NCBI RefSeq assembly: GCF_001718195.1
Contig: NZ_MCNV01000043.1
Location: forward strand, 1-47,572
DNA length: 47,572 bases
Direction: 5' to 3'
Origin: Paraburkholderia nodosa
GTDB lineage: Bacteria > Pseudomonadota > Gammaproteobacteria > Burkholderiales > Burkholderiaceae
This document shows positions 35,203-42,981 of the stretch, in pieces; within the stretch, counting starts at the first letter, position 1; each line of letters begins with the position of its first letter. Under the pieces are notes generated by a model. That model had not been told where the DNA came from. It made no database searches and worked only from the letters and a program-made list of their open reading frames with translations. Position numbers and translations under genes: made by a program.

Positions 35203-36566
35203 TGGAGCGACTCACCGACCCGCCTGCGCCGCTGCCTGCACCACCCGACGCGCCACTCGTACGGCGCTTTCGCTCGCGCGTTGGCGACCATGTCTTGCTC
35301 GTGCCAGGCTCGCGCATCTACGACCTCGCCGGCGCGGATGGTAACGGCGAGCCAGACGAAGAGATCGACCGTCTCGTGAGTGCCGTCGCGGATACGCTTC
35401 TGCTGGACGGCGCCGCGGCAGGCTCGCTCTCGCAGGTCGTCGTGCCGGCTCCGCAGAGCATCTCGCTCAACGTCAGTTCGAGCTGCAACCTCGCTTGCAG
35501 CTATTGCTACGCCGCGCGCGGCGGCTTCGAAGGCGCGCAGCCCAAGCCCATGCGCTGGGAAACGGCGCGTGCGGCAATCGACCAGTTGCTCGCCGCAGCC
35601 GACGCCGATGCGCCGCTGACCATCGGATTCCTGGGCGGCGAGCCCTTCGTCAACCGCAACCTAGTGCACCAGGCCGTCGCGTACGCAACGGATGCCGGGA
35701 AGCGCGCCGGCCTCGATGTGCGCTTTTCAGTCACAACGAACGCCACATTGCTCGACGGCGACGATCGGCAATTGCTGCGCAGCCATCCTTTTGCCGTGAC
35801 GGTCAGTGTCGATGGCGACGCGCCCACTCACGAACGCTTGCGCCCGTTCGTTCGCGGCCCCGGCAACGGCGCGGGCAGCCACGCACGGCTGCGGGAAGCC
35901 ATCGCGCCACTGCTCGCCGCCCCCGGCCAGGCGCATATCGCCGCGCGCGCGACGATCACGCGCATGCAGCTCGACTTGCCGCGCGCGTTCGATGCGATCC
36001 TGTCGCTCGGGTTCGAAGAAGTCGGTTTCGCACCGCTGCGCCGTGGCCCCGAAGGCTCAGGCGCGCTGCAAGACGCGGACTGGCCCGTCTACCTGCGCTC
36101 CTTGTCGGACCTGGCGCGCAGAGAGCTCGCGCGTATTCCAGCCGGAGGCGCGCTGCGGCTCACCAACCTTGCAGTTGCACTGAAGCAGTTGCACCGTGGG
36201 GCGAGCTCCCCCTACCCGTGCGGCGCGGGCGGCGGCTATCACTCCGTCGCCGCCAACGGGGACTGGTACACCTGCCATCGCGCGATTGGCAACGCAGACT
36301 TCAAGGTCGGCGATTCGAACGGTCTCGAGCGCGAGCGCCGCACGCGCTTTCTACAGCAGCGCCATGTGCACGCGCAGACCCAGTGCGCGAGTTGCTGGGC
36401 TCGCTATCTCTGTGCGGGCGGCTGTCATCAGGAGGCCGCGCAGCGCACCGAGGCCTCGTGCGACTTCATTCGCAACTGGCTCGAATTCTGCCTTGCGGCC
36501 TATTGCGAACTGGGCACGAGCCACCCGGACTGGTTCGACGCCTGCGCGTCGACCTCCCACACTTGA
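35202..36566 (+). CDS. Radical SAM/SPASM maturase, QhpD-like
   Basis: 454 residues. The radical SAM cluster motif is CNLACSYC (Cys95, Cys99, Cys102), followed by FLGGEPFVNRNLV (GGEP) and FSVTTNATLLDGDD. The C-terminal SPASM part has YPCGAGGGYHSVAANGDWYT, CHRAIGNADFKVGD, QTQCASCWARYLCAGGCHQE and ASCDFIRNWLEFCL, giving the cysteines for two auxiliary 4Fe-4S clusters. The RYLC.GGC..E......CD.IR.WL..CL layout is that of QhpD, which makes Cys-to-Asp/Glu thioether bridges in the gamma subunit of quinohemoprotein amine dehydrogenase. The ATG overlaps the previous stop (TGATG); a GTG one codon earlier (35199) is also possible. Likely substrate: the protein encoded next. Confidence 0.9.
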   Translation: MERLTDPPAPLPAPPDAPLVRRFRSRVGDHVLLVPGSRIYDLAGADGNGEPDEEIDRLVSAVADTLLLDGAAAGSLSQVVVPAPQSISLNVSSSCNLACSYCYAARGGFEGAQPKPMRWETARAAIDQLLAAADADAPLTIGFLGGEPFVNRNLVHQAVAYATDAGKRAGLDVRFSVTTNATLLDGDDRQLLRSHPFAVTVSVDGDAPTHERLRPFVRGPGNGAGSHARLREAIAPLLAAPGQAHIAARATITRMQLDLPRAFDAILSLGFEEVGFAPLRRGPEGSGALQDADWPVYLRSLSDLARRELARIPAGGALRLTNLAVALKQLHRGASSPYPCGAGGGYHSVAANGDWYTCHRAIGNADFKVGDSNGLERERRTRFLQQRHVHAQTQCASCWARYLCAGGCHQEAAQRTEASCDFIRNWLEFCLAAYCELGTSHPDWFDACASTSHT

Positions 36567-36588
36567 CTCATCTTCGAAGGGGGACGCA

Positions 36589-38289
36589 GTGGGCAGCCCT
36601 GTCAAACTGTTGCCGCGCAACGTCGCGGCGCTGCGCCGCAGTTCGAGCGCGAGCACGCCCTCGGTGCTTGCAAGCCCGGTTACTGGCAATCCGGTCTCGA
36701 CCTTGCTCGAGTCCGGCGTCGGCAACTGCTTTCCGGGACTCGAATGCGACCTGCGCAACCTGGAGCGGCGCTTCTTCCCGTTCCTCGAAGTCGATCTTCT
36801 AGGCGACCGGATCAACGTGGTTTCCGTGGATAAGGACGGCGTTGGCGTCGCACAAAACGCCGGCGCGCTGGACGCGGCGAGCGCGAGCACCTACGGCGCG
36901 ATCGCCAGTGACCTCGAGCAGAGCCGCCATTGGACCATCACTGCACTGCAAGGCACCTTTGGCCCACTGGGTCAACGCACGTTGAAGATTGCCGACCTCA
37001 ACGCCACGAACTCCAATGGCAATCCACCCGATGTCTGGACCGCTGTTCGACTGCTTACGGAAGGCACGCCGGTGACGGTCACGCTCAAACGCGGGGCGAC
37101 GTCGCGAACGCTGACCGGGCCCCGCCAGCGCTACCTAGACGATAAGGGCGCGCTCGCCGGCATGTTCGTGCCCGGAGAGCTGACTCAATCGCTGTGCAGC
37201 CCGTGGACGCACGACTTCCGGGACTGCGCCTGCTTCTACTGGGCCTCGAATCACCCTGACATTGCGCGACCGCCCGAGCCGGCGGTAGGTGCCACGGCTC
37301 CCGAATGGAATGCCGATGTGCCGTGGGAGCGCGCGGCCCGTGTCGCAGACGTACTGCCGCAACCGGCCACTGTCGATCTGCCCGATTCCGAGCTGGACCA
37401 CTACGAAATCAATGCGCGCTGGCAAGAGCTGAACTTCGTTCTGGAAGGGCGCGAGAATCTCGGCCCCTACCTTGCCCAGGTGCGCACGGCATCACCGTTC
37501 GATAACGCGCAGCAACTGATGGCACAGTTGCGCTACGCGTCCGGTGTCGAACTGGCCGTGATGCAGACCTACCTCACTGCGGCGTTCTCGCTGCGAACCG
37601 ATGCGCCGGTGGGCACACTGCGCGATGACATCACCGCGGCGCGCGCCGAGCTGATGCGCATCGCCATCGGCGAGATGCAGCATCTGCGCGCGGTCAATGG
37701 CGTGATCGCTTCGATGTCGCAGCGTGCGCAGCAAGCGTTCGAGCCGGCGCTGCATGTTGCGCGCGTGCTGCCCGGACAAGGAAGCACGCCGTGGACGCCG
37801 AGCGCGGCCACGCCCGAGGCAATTGTCGGGTACCTTGCGCTCGAAGCGCCTTCGCAGTCGATCGACGGCCTCTACGCGCGCATCCTTGCTACCTTGGCGC
37901 GCGACGGCACCAACGAGGACCAGCAGACGGTGCGCACGGTCATGGCCGAAGGCGAAGATCACTTCGAGACGTTCGAGTTCATCCAGGAGTGGCTGGGCCG
38001 GCATGCGGTCGCCGACTACCTGGTGAGCCCGAACCTCGCCGCGCCGCCGGCGGACAACGCGGCGCACGCGGCCCTGCAAACGCTCTACGTGCAAACGCTG
38101 GGCCAACTGCATAGCGGATACACGCAAGGGCTGCCGGCCGGCGCGGCTGAAATCAACGAGGCGAGGTCGGCAATGATCGCTGAGCCCGGCGGCTTGTTGC
38201 CGGCAATGCAGGCAGTTGCCGGCGCAGGCTTCCTCGTGGTGTTCGACGCCATCGGCGATGCGCGCTTCACGCCCATGGATCCGCCTTGA
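36589..38289 (+). CDS. Fusion of LodA-C-terminus/QhpC-like motif and ferritin-like di-iron domain
   Basis: 566 residues, GTG start behind GAAGGGGGA. Residues ~44-62 read VGNCFPGLECDLRNLERRFF, like the FxPGxE segment of LodA. Residues 203-224 read CSPWTHDFRDCACFYW and ASNHPD. Compared with the QhpC gamma subunit, Cys203/Asp209 match the Cys27-Asp33 thioether pair, Cys213 matches Cys37, and Trp218/Asp224 match Trp43/Asp49 with one residue less. From about residue 300 a VioB-type ferritin-like domain follows: LRYASGVELAVMQTYL, IAIGEMQHLRAVNGVI, LALEAPSQSIDGLYARI and AEGEDHFETFEFIQEWLG, supplying Glu/His ligands for two iron atoms. It ends one base into the flavoprotein gene. Confidence 0.75.
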   Translation: MGSPVKLLPRNVAALRRSSSASTPSVLASPVTGNPVSTLLESGVGNCFPGLECDLRNLERRFFPFLEVDLLGDRINVVSVDKDGVGVAQNAGALDAASASTYGAIASDLEQSRHWTITALQGTFGPLGQRTLKIADLNATNSNGNPPDVWTAVRLLTEGTPVTVTLKRGATSRTLTGPRQRYLDDKGALAGMFVPGELTQSLCSPWTHDFRDCACFYWASNHPDIARPPEPAVGATAPEWNADVPWERAARVADVLPQPATVDLPDSELDHYEINARWQELNFVLEGRENLGPYLAQVRTASPFDNAQQLMAQLRYASGVELAVMQTYLTAAFSLRTDAPVGTLRDDITAARAELMRIAIGEMQHLRAVNGVIASMSQRAQQAFEPALHVARVLPGQGSTPWTPSAATPEAIVGYLALEAPSQSIDGLYARILATLARDGTNEDQQTVRTVMAEGEDHFETFEFIQEWLGRHAVADYLVSPNLAAPPADNAAHAALQTLYVQTLGQLHSGYTQGLPAGAAEINEARSAMIAEPGGLLPAMQAVAGAGFLVVFDAIGDARFTPMDPP

Positions 38290-39440
38290 GCACGCGTCGA
38301 GCGAGAACCGGCGCGCCGCGCGCGCCGATGCCGGACGATGATCCGCTTTCGAACGAAGCCGGCCTCACCATCATTGGCGTGGGTCCGGCAGCGCTCGCCT
38401 GCGCGCTGTGGCGCGCGCGGCACGAGCGCGTCTTCGTGACGCCGCCGCTCAAGGCGGCCTCGCAAGCCGACGCGAGCTGGATCGAGGCGGTGCCCATGAA
38501 GTCAATTGCGGAGCTCGTTGAACTCGGGGTTCATCCACATGATCTCGGGGTGCGTGAGTTCGTTCGCACGAGAGCCATCGCGTGGCGCTCGCCGGAGCCC
38601 GAGATCATCGACACGGCCCCGGCGGCTCATCTCGAGCGGCCAGCGCTTGAGCGCGCATTGCTCGCCCTCGCCATGCGCAACCGGCGCATCGAATTCCTGC
38701 CGCGCCGTGCGCCGGCCTGGCCGGCAGAGCAAGATTCGACGCACCGGCGGCGCGAGAGCCGCATCGTCGACGCCTCAGGGCGCCGCGCGGTCGCCGCGAC
38801 GCATGTTTACCGCTGCCGCCGCCCCTGGGTCGCGCGGACGTTCGCAATCGACTGCGACGCGCGGCGCGCCATCGCCCCGCTCATGGTGGCCGCGCTGCCG
38901 CACGGCTACCTGTATCGAGCGGCTGGTGCGCACTTCACGACGATCGGAATCGTCGGCCGCGGCCACATGTTGGCCGGCAGCGGGGCCGAAGTATGTGAGC
39001 GTTTGCTCAATGGCGCTGCGCGCTGGGCTGTCGCCGACCTCGCCACGCGGACCTGGCACTGCACCGGCTCCCGGCCTGCGTCGATGCAGTGGGCCGAGTT
39101 CGGCAATGCCGTTGCGATCGGCGACGCGGCCTTCGCGCGAGACGCGCTGTCCTCGCAGGGCCTCGCCTCCAGCCTGACCGACGCTCGCTACGCGGCGCTC
39201 ATCGAGACTGACGACGATTGCCGGACGCTCGCCATGCGATCGCGCCTCGCCCGCGACACACATGCGGCGTCGCTTTTGCGGATGCTGCGAGAAGTCTGGT
39301 GCACGAGCGAGCACTGGCGTCAGTATCAGGCGGAACTGGGCTCGTTGCGCGTCGCGGTGCCCTCCGCACCGACGCAATCCGCCGAACGCATGATCCGAAA
39401 AAGCGTTGGTCGCGAGGCAACACCTGGCACACCGATTTGA
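38286..39440 (+). CDS. LodB/QhpG-like FAD-dependent oxidoreductase
   Basis: 384 residues from a TTG that overlaps the previous stop (TTGA); the ATG at 38328 is an alternative start. The FAD-binding segment reads LTIIGVGPAALACALWRARH (GxGxxA form), then SWIEAVPMKSIAELVELG; a later AEFGNAVAIGDAAFARDALS, SQGLASSLTDARYAAL matches the G(D)AA......G.G...AL.... element of the flavin halogenase/monooxygenase superfamily. LodB and QhpG belong to this group and hydroxylate the tryptophan during CTQ formation in LodA and QhpC. Its place directly after the proposed substrate supports that job. Confidence 0.82.
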   Translation: MSTRRARTGAPRAPMPDDDPLSNEAGLTIIGVGPAALACALWRARHERVFVTPPLKAASQADASWIEAVPMKSIAELVELGVHPHDLGVREFVRTRAIAWRSPEPEIIDTAPAAHLERPALERALLALAMRNRRIEFLPRRAPAWPAEQDSTHRRRESRIVDASGRRAVAATHVYRCRRPWVARTFAIDCDARRAIAPLMVAALPHGYLYRAAGAHFTTIGIVGRGHMLAGSGAEVCERLLNGAARWAVADLATRTWHCTGSRPASMQWAEFGNAVAIGDAAFARDALSSQGLASSLTDARYAALIETDDDCRTLAMRSRLARDTHAASLLRMLREVWCTSEHWRQYQAELGSLRVAVPSAPTQSAERMIRKSVGREATPGTPI

Positions 39441-39556
39441 ATGATGCGCCAGGCATGTCCGCTGGATCAAGGCGTCGGCTGATTGGCACGATGGATGCTT
39501 AAGGGATGCGATCCAGGTCTCGTACCTTGCCAACAGCGATCACTTCGAGGTTGATC
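39441..39556. other. Short spacer after the CTQ-like operon
   Basis: 116 bases with no clear terminator hairpin. The ribosome binding site CGAGG for the next gene lies at its end. Read-through into the membrane-protein gene is possible. Confidence 0.4.
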
Positions 39557-40801
39557 ATGTCCAGTCCTAACTTTATGGGGCCATCCGTCGTCAAGCTCCT
39601 TGAAGACTCCGAAAGGATGCTGGCCTATGCCGCTCGCGCCGGAAAACCGATCCAACTCGAGATTTCAGAAACGATTGCGATGGCTCGCGAAGCGCAAATG
39701 CGCGGCGACTGGGCCGCTTCACTTCAAGCGAAGCTGTATTGCGCGCAAAGCGATCTGGCTAACGCAATCAAGCCCGTCACCGCGGAGGCGCTCGATCCGA
39801 AAGTCATGAAGGCGGCGAGGAAAGCGGCACGGCGTTATTTCTCGCTGGCGCTCTTGCTGACGCTGATCATTGTGCCCGCCTCCATGGTCATGTTCGTCGA
39901 CTCGAAGCTTTCGGAGAGCGGCAAGGCGTTGATCGACAAGAACGACAAAATCGCCATTCCGCTCCACGAGGCCCTGGAACGGCAGCGCATTTCCATTACC
40001 TCGACTAAAAGTCGATGCGATGCCTTCGAATCCCTTCAAAAAACTCCGCTAACGCCAGTCTCGGCCAAACAAGGCATGTCGCGTGTCTCCGGGGAGATAC
40101 CCGGGATCGACGCCGATCTGGCGCTGACACCCTCTGTTCTCGTCATAAAGGAACAGCTTCAGGAGTTCGCGCGCAACAACCGCCAGCTCTACGCGGAAAC
40201 AATCTGGCTCGAACGGCTCTCCCTTCATGGCAGCGAGAACCCCTACGAGTCGCCGTGGATGGCGAACGCTTCGACCCGTAGAGAAAATCTCGAAGTCACC
40301 CTGCCGATGCTGCTCCCAAAGAATTGGTGGAGCAATGCCGACACGGACGACCCCAAGCCCAAAGGACCCGAGCACGCCATCGACGATGGCATGGAAAAAC
40401 TCGCGGTGTATCAGGACATTCGGGCAATGGCGCAGAATGCTGAACACACCAGCGATTTTTTCTGGAGCGCAATCATCGCGTATTTACTGCCGGTGTTATA
40501 CGCGGTCCTTGGCACGTTCGCATTCATTCTTCGGGACCTGTGCGCCCGAACCAGAAGCTACACCTATCACGCGTCGCATGCGCGCTGTTCCAATCACGCG
40601 CGCGTGATCGTCGCTGCGATCGTGGGCACGGTGATCGGGCTATTCGACAAGTTCATGGACAGCTCCATTTCGGCTTCGCCTCTCGCACTCGCGTTCATTG
40701 CCGGGTATGCGGTGGACCCGTTCTTCGCGCTCATCGACCATATCGCCAATACCGGAAGAGAACCGTCTGTCGCTTATGGTCCGGCCGACAAGCCCGAATA
40801 G
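39557..40801 (+). CDS. Polytopic membrane protein of unknown function
   Basis: 414 residues from the ATG at 39557. The N-terminal ~90 residues are soluble and helical (VVKLLEDSERMLAYAARAGK). The first membrane span is YFSLALLLTLIIVPASMVMF. A ~190-residue exterior or periplasmic part follows, then three spans near the C-terminus: AIIAYLLPVLYAVLGTFAFI, ARVIVAAIVGTVIGLFDKFM and SPLALAFIAGYAVDPFFALI. No family is recognised. It lies 116 bases after the flavoprotein in the same direction, so it may belong to the same locus, but nothing in its sequence ties it to cofactor formation. Confidence 0.75.
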   Translation: MSSPNFMGPSVVKLLEDSERMLAYAARAGKPIQLEISETIAMAREAQMRGDWAASLQAKLYCAQSDLANAIKPVTAEALDPKVMKAARKAARRYFSLALLLTLIIVPASMVMFVDSKLSESGKALIDKNDKIAIPLHEALERQRISITSTKSRCDAFESLQKTPLTPVSAKQGMSRVSGEIPGIDADLALTPSVLVIKEQLQEFARNNRQLYAETIWLERLSLHGSENPYESPWMANASTRRENLEVTLPMLLPKNWWSNADTDDPKPKGPEHAIDDGMEKLAVYQDIRAMAQNAEHTSDFFWSAIIAYLLPVLYAVLGTFAFILRDLCARTRSYTYHASHARCSNHARVIVAAIVGTVIGLFDKFMDSSISASPLALAFIAGYAVDPFFALIDHIANTGREPSVAYGPADKPE

Positions 40802-40821
40802 AAGTAGCGCGAGATGAGAAA

Positions 40822-41142
40822 TCAGACCTCTCCGTTGCGGCGAATACTCAGTGACTGCGCCAATTCCCAAGGGGAGACCAGAATAGCGCGCTGTGTGCTG
40901 GTCGCGGACCCTGCTGTGCGCGCTTCCTGGAGAGCCGGCAAGGATGGCGACGACGGTACGTGTGCCGGCATCGCGACATCGGTGCGGCGAGGAAAGAGAG
41001 CAAGCAGTTCAACGACTTCGCGAGGGCTGACTGGCAACACACGATGTACATTCGCCACCGGCACGTCATACTGATCGTGCCGGTGTCCGCTGGTGCCACG
41101 GTTTATCTTATTGGTGGCTTTCCCGATGATGGTCGTCCCCAT
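40822..41142 (-). CDS. Doubtful hypothetical protein
   Basis: A 106-codon minus-strand frame reading DQYDVPVANVHRVLPVSPRE, VVELLALFPRRTDVAMPAHV and a C-terminal ILVSPWELAQSLSIRRNGEV. The start is uncertain and no good ribosome binding site is present. Composition is coding-like in the middle. It could be a real small gene or a decayed one. Confidence 0.28.
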   Translation of the reverse strand: MGTTIIGKATNKINRGTSGHRHDQYDVPVANVHRVLPVSPREVVELLALFPRRTDVAMPAHVPSSPSLPALQEARTAGSATSTQRAILVSPWELAQSLSIRRNGEV

Positions 41143-41546
41143 TCTTCGTAGTGCGGGCGGAAACCGCAGCCCGCAGCAGTTGTACGCGCTTTCGACTTGG
41201 AGCTATCAACCAGCTTTACGGCGTAACCTGGCTCGCGAAAGCGGTGCCATCGGCACCGCTAGCGGCACACCCGTAGTTCGCAATAAATCCGTCACAGTTG
41301 CGACAACAATTGTGTCACTGCGAGATCGACGGCAGGCGCGGATTCGGTTGAAAGATCTGGCGCCGAAAGCGCTGCCGGTGTCGGCCATCTACGGCCGCTC
41401 GACAAAAGTCGGAAAGGGACAATCGAGCGTCCGCAGTACGCTGTGACGTGACACACATAGTCGATGCCGCGAGCACTACCGAACCAACCCGATCGCCCTT
41501 CGCTGCCGGTGGGGATGCCTGTCGGCCACTTGAAACAAGCCTACAC

Positions 41547-41759
41547 TCACCGGGCAATAAAGTCGCAGAACAGCACCGTGTCGATATGCTCGAACCATTC
41601 CAGCGCCTGCGGATAATACTGCTTGAGCGTATTGCACAAGCGATTAGTGAATCGCGTCTTGTCACCAACCAGTTCACGTCGCTGCTCGATCAGGGTCATT
41701 AGGGAACGCATGCTTGCGCTCTGCGGTCTGAGCGGAGCAAATCGCTCGGGATGGCGCAA
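41547..41759 (-). pseudogene. IS110-family transposase internal fragment
   Basis: About 70 codons reading HPERFAPLRPQSASMRSLMT, LIEQRRELVGDKTRFTNRLC and NTLKQYYPQALEWFEHIDTV. This is the linker and coiled-coil part of IS110 recombinases. The RuvC-like N-terminus and the C-terminal Tnp domain are both absent, so this is a remnant. It is unrelated in sequence to the two IS110 copies at the left end. Confidence 0.75.
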
Positions 41760-42007
41760 CAGCGTAAGCGATCAGTGAAGGCCCCCTGAGAGTGATAGAT
41801 TATCCAGTAGGGACATGCATGCTTGTGCTCTGCGAAGGCAATATAGTGAGCCGGTGCGACGGCGAACCCAGAGTATTCGTTGACGAGCGCAAGCGCACCC
41901 GCGGACTCGAAGCTAAAGCGGCAAACGTCCAGGCGTTTGGGTCGACTTATTCGTAGCCCGCGGGTGCATGTTCCGCCTGCACTGGCAGCAAGCTGCCAGT
42001 GCAACAA
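41699..42007 (-). CDS. Doubtful small protein or remnant
   Basis: 102 codons with a protein-like centre (VCRFSFESAGALALVNEYSG, FAVAPAHYIAFAEHKHACPY, WIIYHSQGAFTDR). The last ~20 codons overlap the IS110 fragment, so the original C-terminus is probably gone. Family unknown. The start region coincides with a strong palindrome (41979-42002). Confidence 0.3.
   Translation of the reverse strand: MLHWQLAASAGGTCTRGLRISRPKRLDVCRFSFESAGALALVNEYSGFAVAPAHYIAFAEHKHACPYWIIYHSQGAFTDRLRCCAIPSDLLRSDRRAQACVP
41979..42002. repeat. 24-base near-perfect palindrome
   Basis: GCACTGGCAGC, AA, GCTGCCAGTGC: two perfect 11-base arms around two bases. It could be a transcription terminator without a T-tract, an operator, or a mobile-element end near the IS110 fragment. 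Confidence 0.6.
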
Positions 42008-42118
42008 GTATCAACGAAAGCGGAACGGACTATCTATATCGGGTCGACTACGGCCGACCGCGTCCGGCATCTCCGCGCTCACTTGACACTCCATGAGATT
42101 CGGGTGGCCGCTATCAAC

Positions 42119-42270
42119 GGCTTTGCGTCCGGTAGACCAACTCGACCCGCTGTCCGCGATTGAATACGTAAGTGCCCCCATCGTACCAGCGCTGAATCGC
42201 GCAGCGCGTCCGGCCACTTCCGCATGACCGCCACCGCATGTTCACTGAAGAAATCGGAAGGATCGATCAT
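42119..42270 (-). pseudogene. Small hypothetical gene, frameshifted
   Basis: The first part reads MIDPSDFFSEHAVAVMRKWP on the minus strand. After about 42200 another frame carries IQRWYDGGTYVFNRGQRVEL, ending VYRTQSR. The halves fit as a ~50-residue protein split by one indel. Family unknown. Confidence 0.35.
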
Positions 42271-42285
42271 GTTCACCTTCGCGGC

Positions 42286-42834
42286 CTATTGAGCTGTCGA
42301 AGCGTCCATTGAATATTGATGCATCATGCCGGAATCGTGCCGGGCCATCGCGGCCTGGCCATGATCGGACAACTGCGCATCGAACCACACGTGCAGCGCG
42401 GCGACAAGGCGAGGCTCGTCCGAGCATTACACGATTTCGCCGCCATTGGGCAAGTCTCGATAGTGGATCTTCAGTTTGCCCGGCTGGGCTGTCCGCAGGG
42501 CAGCGAGGCCCGGTATATCGCCACCGTGGATCTGCTCCGGCGCCTCGAAGTCACCCGCCGCGAACTGCTGGGCGATTCCGGTCAGATGCCTGAGGATCAG
42601 GGAGACCTGCTTCGGATCATGATGCTTCGTGACGACCTGCTGGATCCCGCCGTCTGCGGTCTTCGTAAAAATGTGAGTGGTAGCGGCAAGCGAGAATGGC
42701 ATCACCTTTGCGCCCTGTTGCGCAACGTCCCCCTTGCGTGCCGTGACTTCGGCGATGGCGGGCGACGAGAGAACGGCGGCGCCGAGCAGGACGACAGCCC
42801 ATGCCACGATGACAGTTGCTGAAGAGCGTTCCAT
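42286..42834 (-). pseudogene. Exported hypothetical protein interrupted by a TAA codon
   Basis: The start MERSSATVIVAWAVVLLGAA is a signal peptide, cleaved near SPAIAEV. The mature part reads DGGIQQVVTKHHDPKQVSLI, LRHLTGIAQQFAAGDFEAPE and IHGGDIPGLAALRTAQPGKL. A TAA at 42427-42429 follows GEIV, but the same frame continues CSDEPRLVAALHVWFDAQLS, DHGQAAMARHDSGMMH to a second stop at 42286. The downstream part is clearly protein-like (WFDAQLSDHG), so the TAA is probably a nonsense mutation, for example of a tyrosine codon. The role is unknown; it would act in the periplasm. Confidence 0.65.
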
Positions 42835-42981
42835 GGGGTACTCCAGTCGAAAGTGCGCAAGCAGTTTAGCTGCCGGTATGCTGCGCGGACTATGACTGCA
42901 ATCATACGTCGCAGTACGCCGTATTCGCGCGTCCGCTATGTGCGTCGTATCATCGCCGAAGATGCGGCCAGCTACGCCAAT

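Noticed and set aside
35495..36802. 435-codon Arg/Ala-rich frame inside the radical SAM gene
   Set aside because: It is a GC-rich alternative frame; the other frame has CxxxCxxC and SPASM motifs.
37492..38127. 211-codon minus-strand frame opposite the ferritin-like domain
   Set aside because: Composition typical of an antisense shadow; the sense frame has the di-iron motifs.
42427..42429. TAA decoded as an amino acid or by recoding
   Set aside because: No recoding signal is evident and many neighbouring genes carry ordinary disabling mutations.
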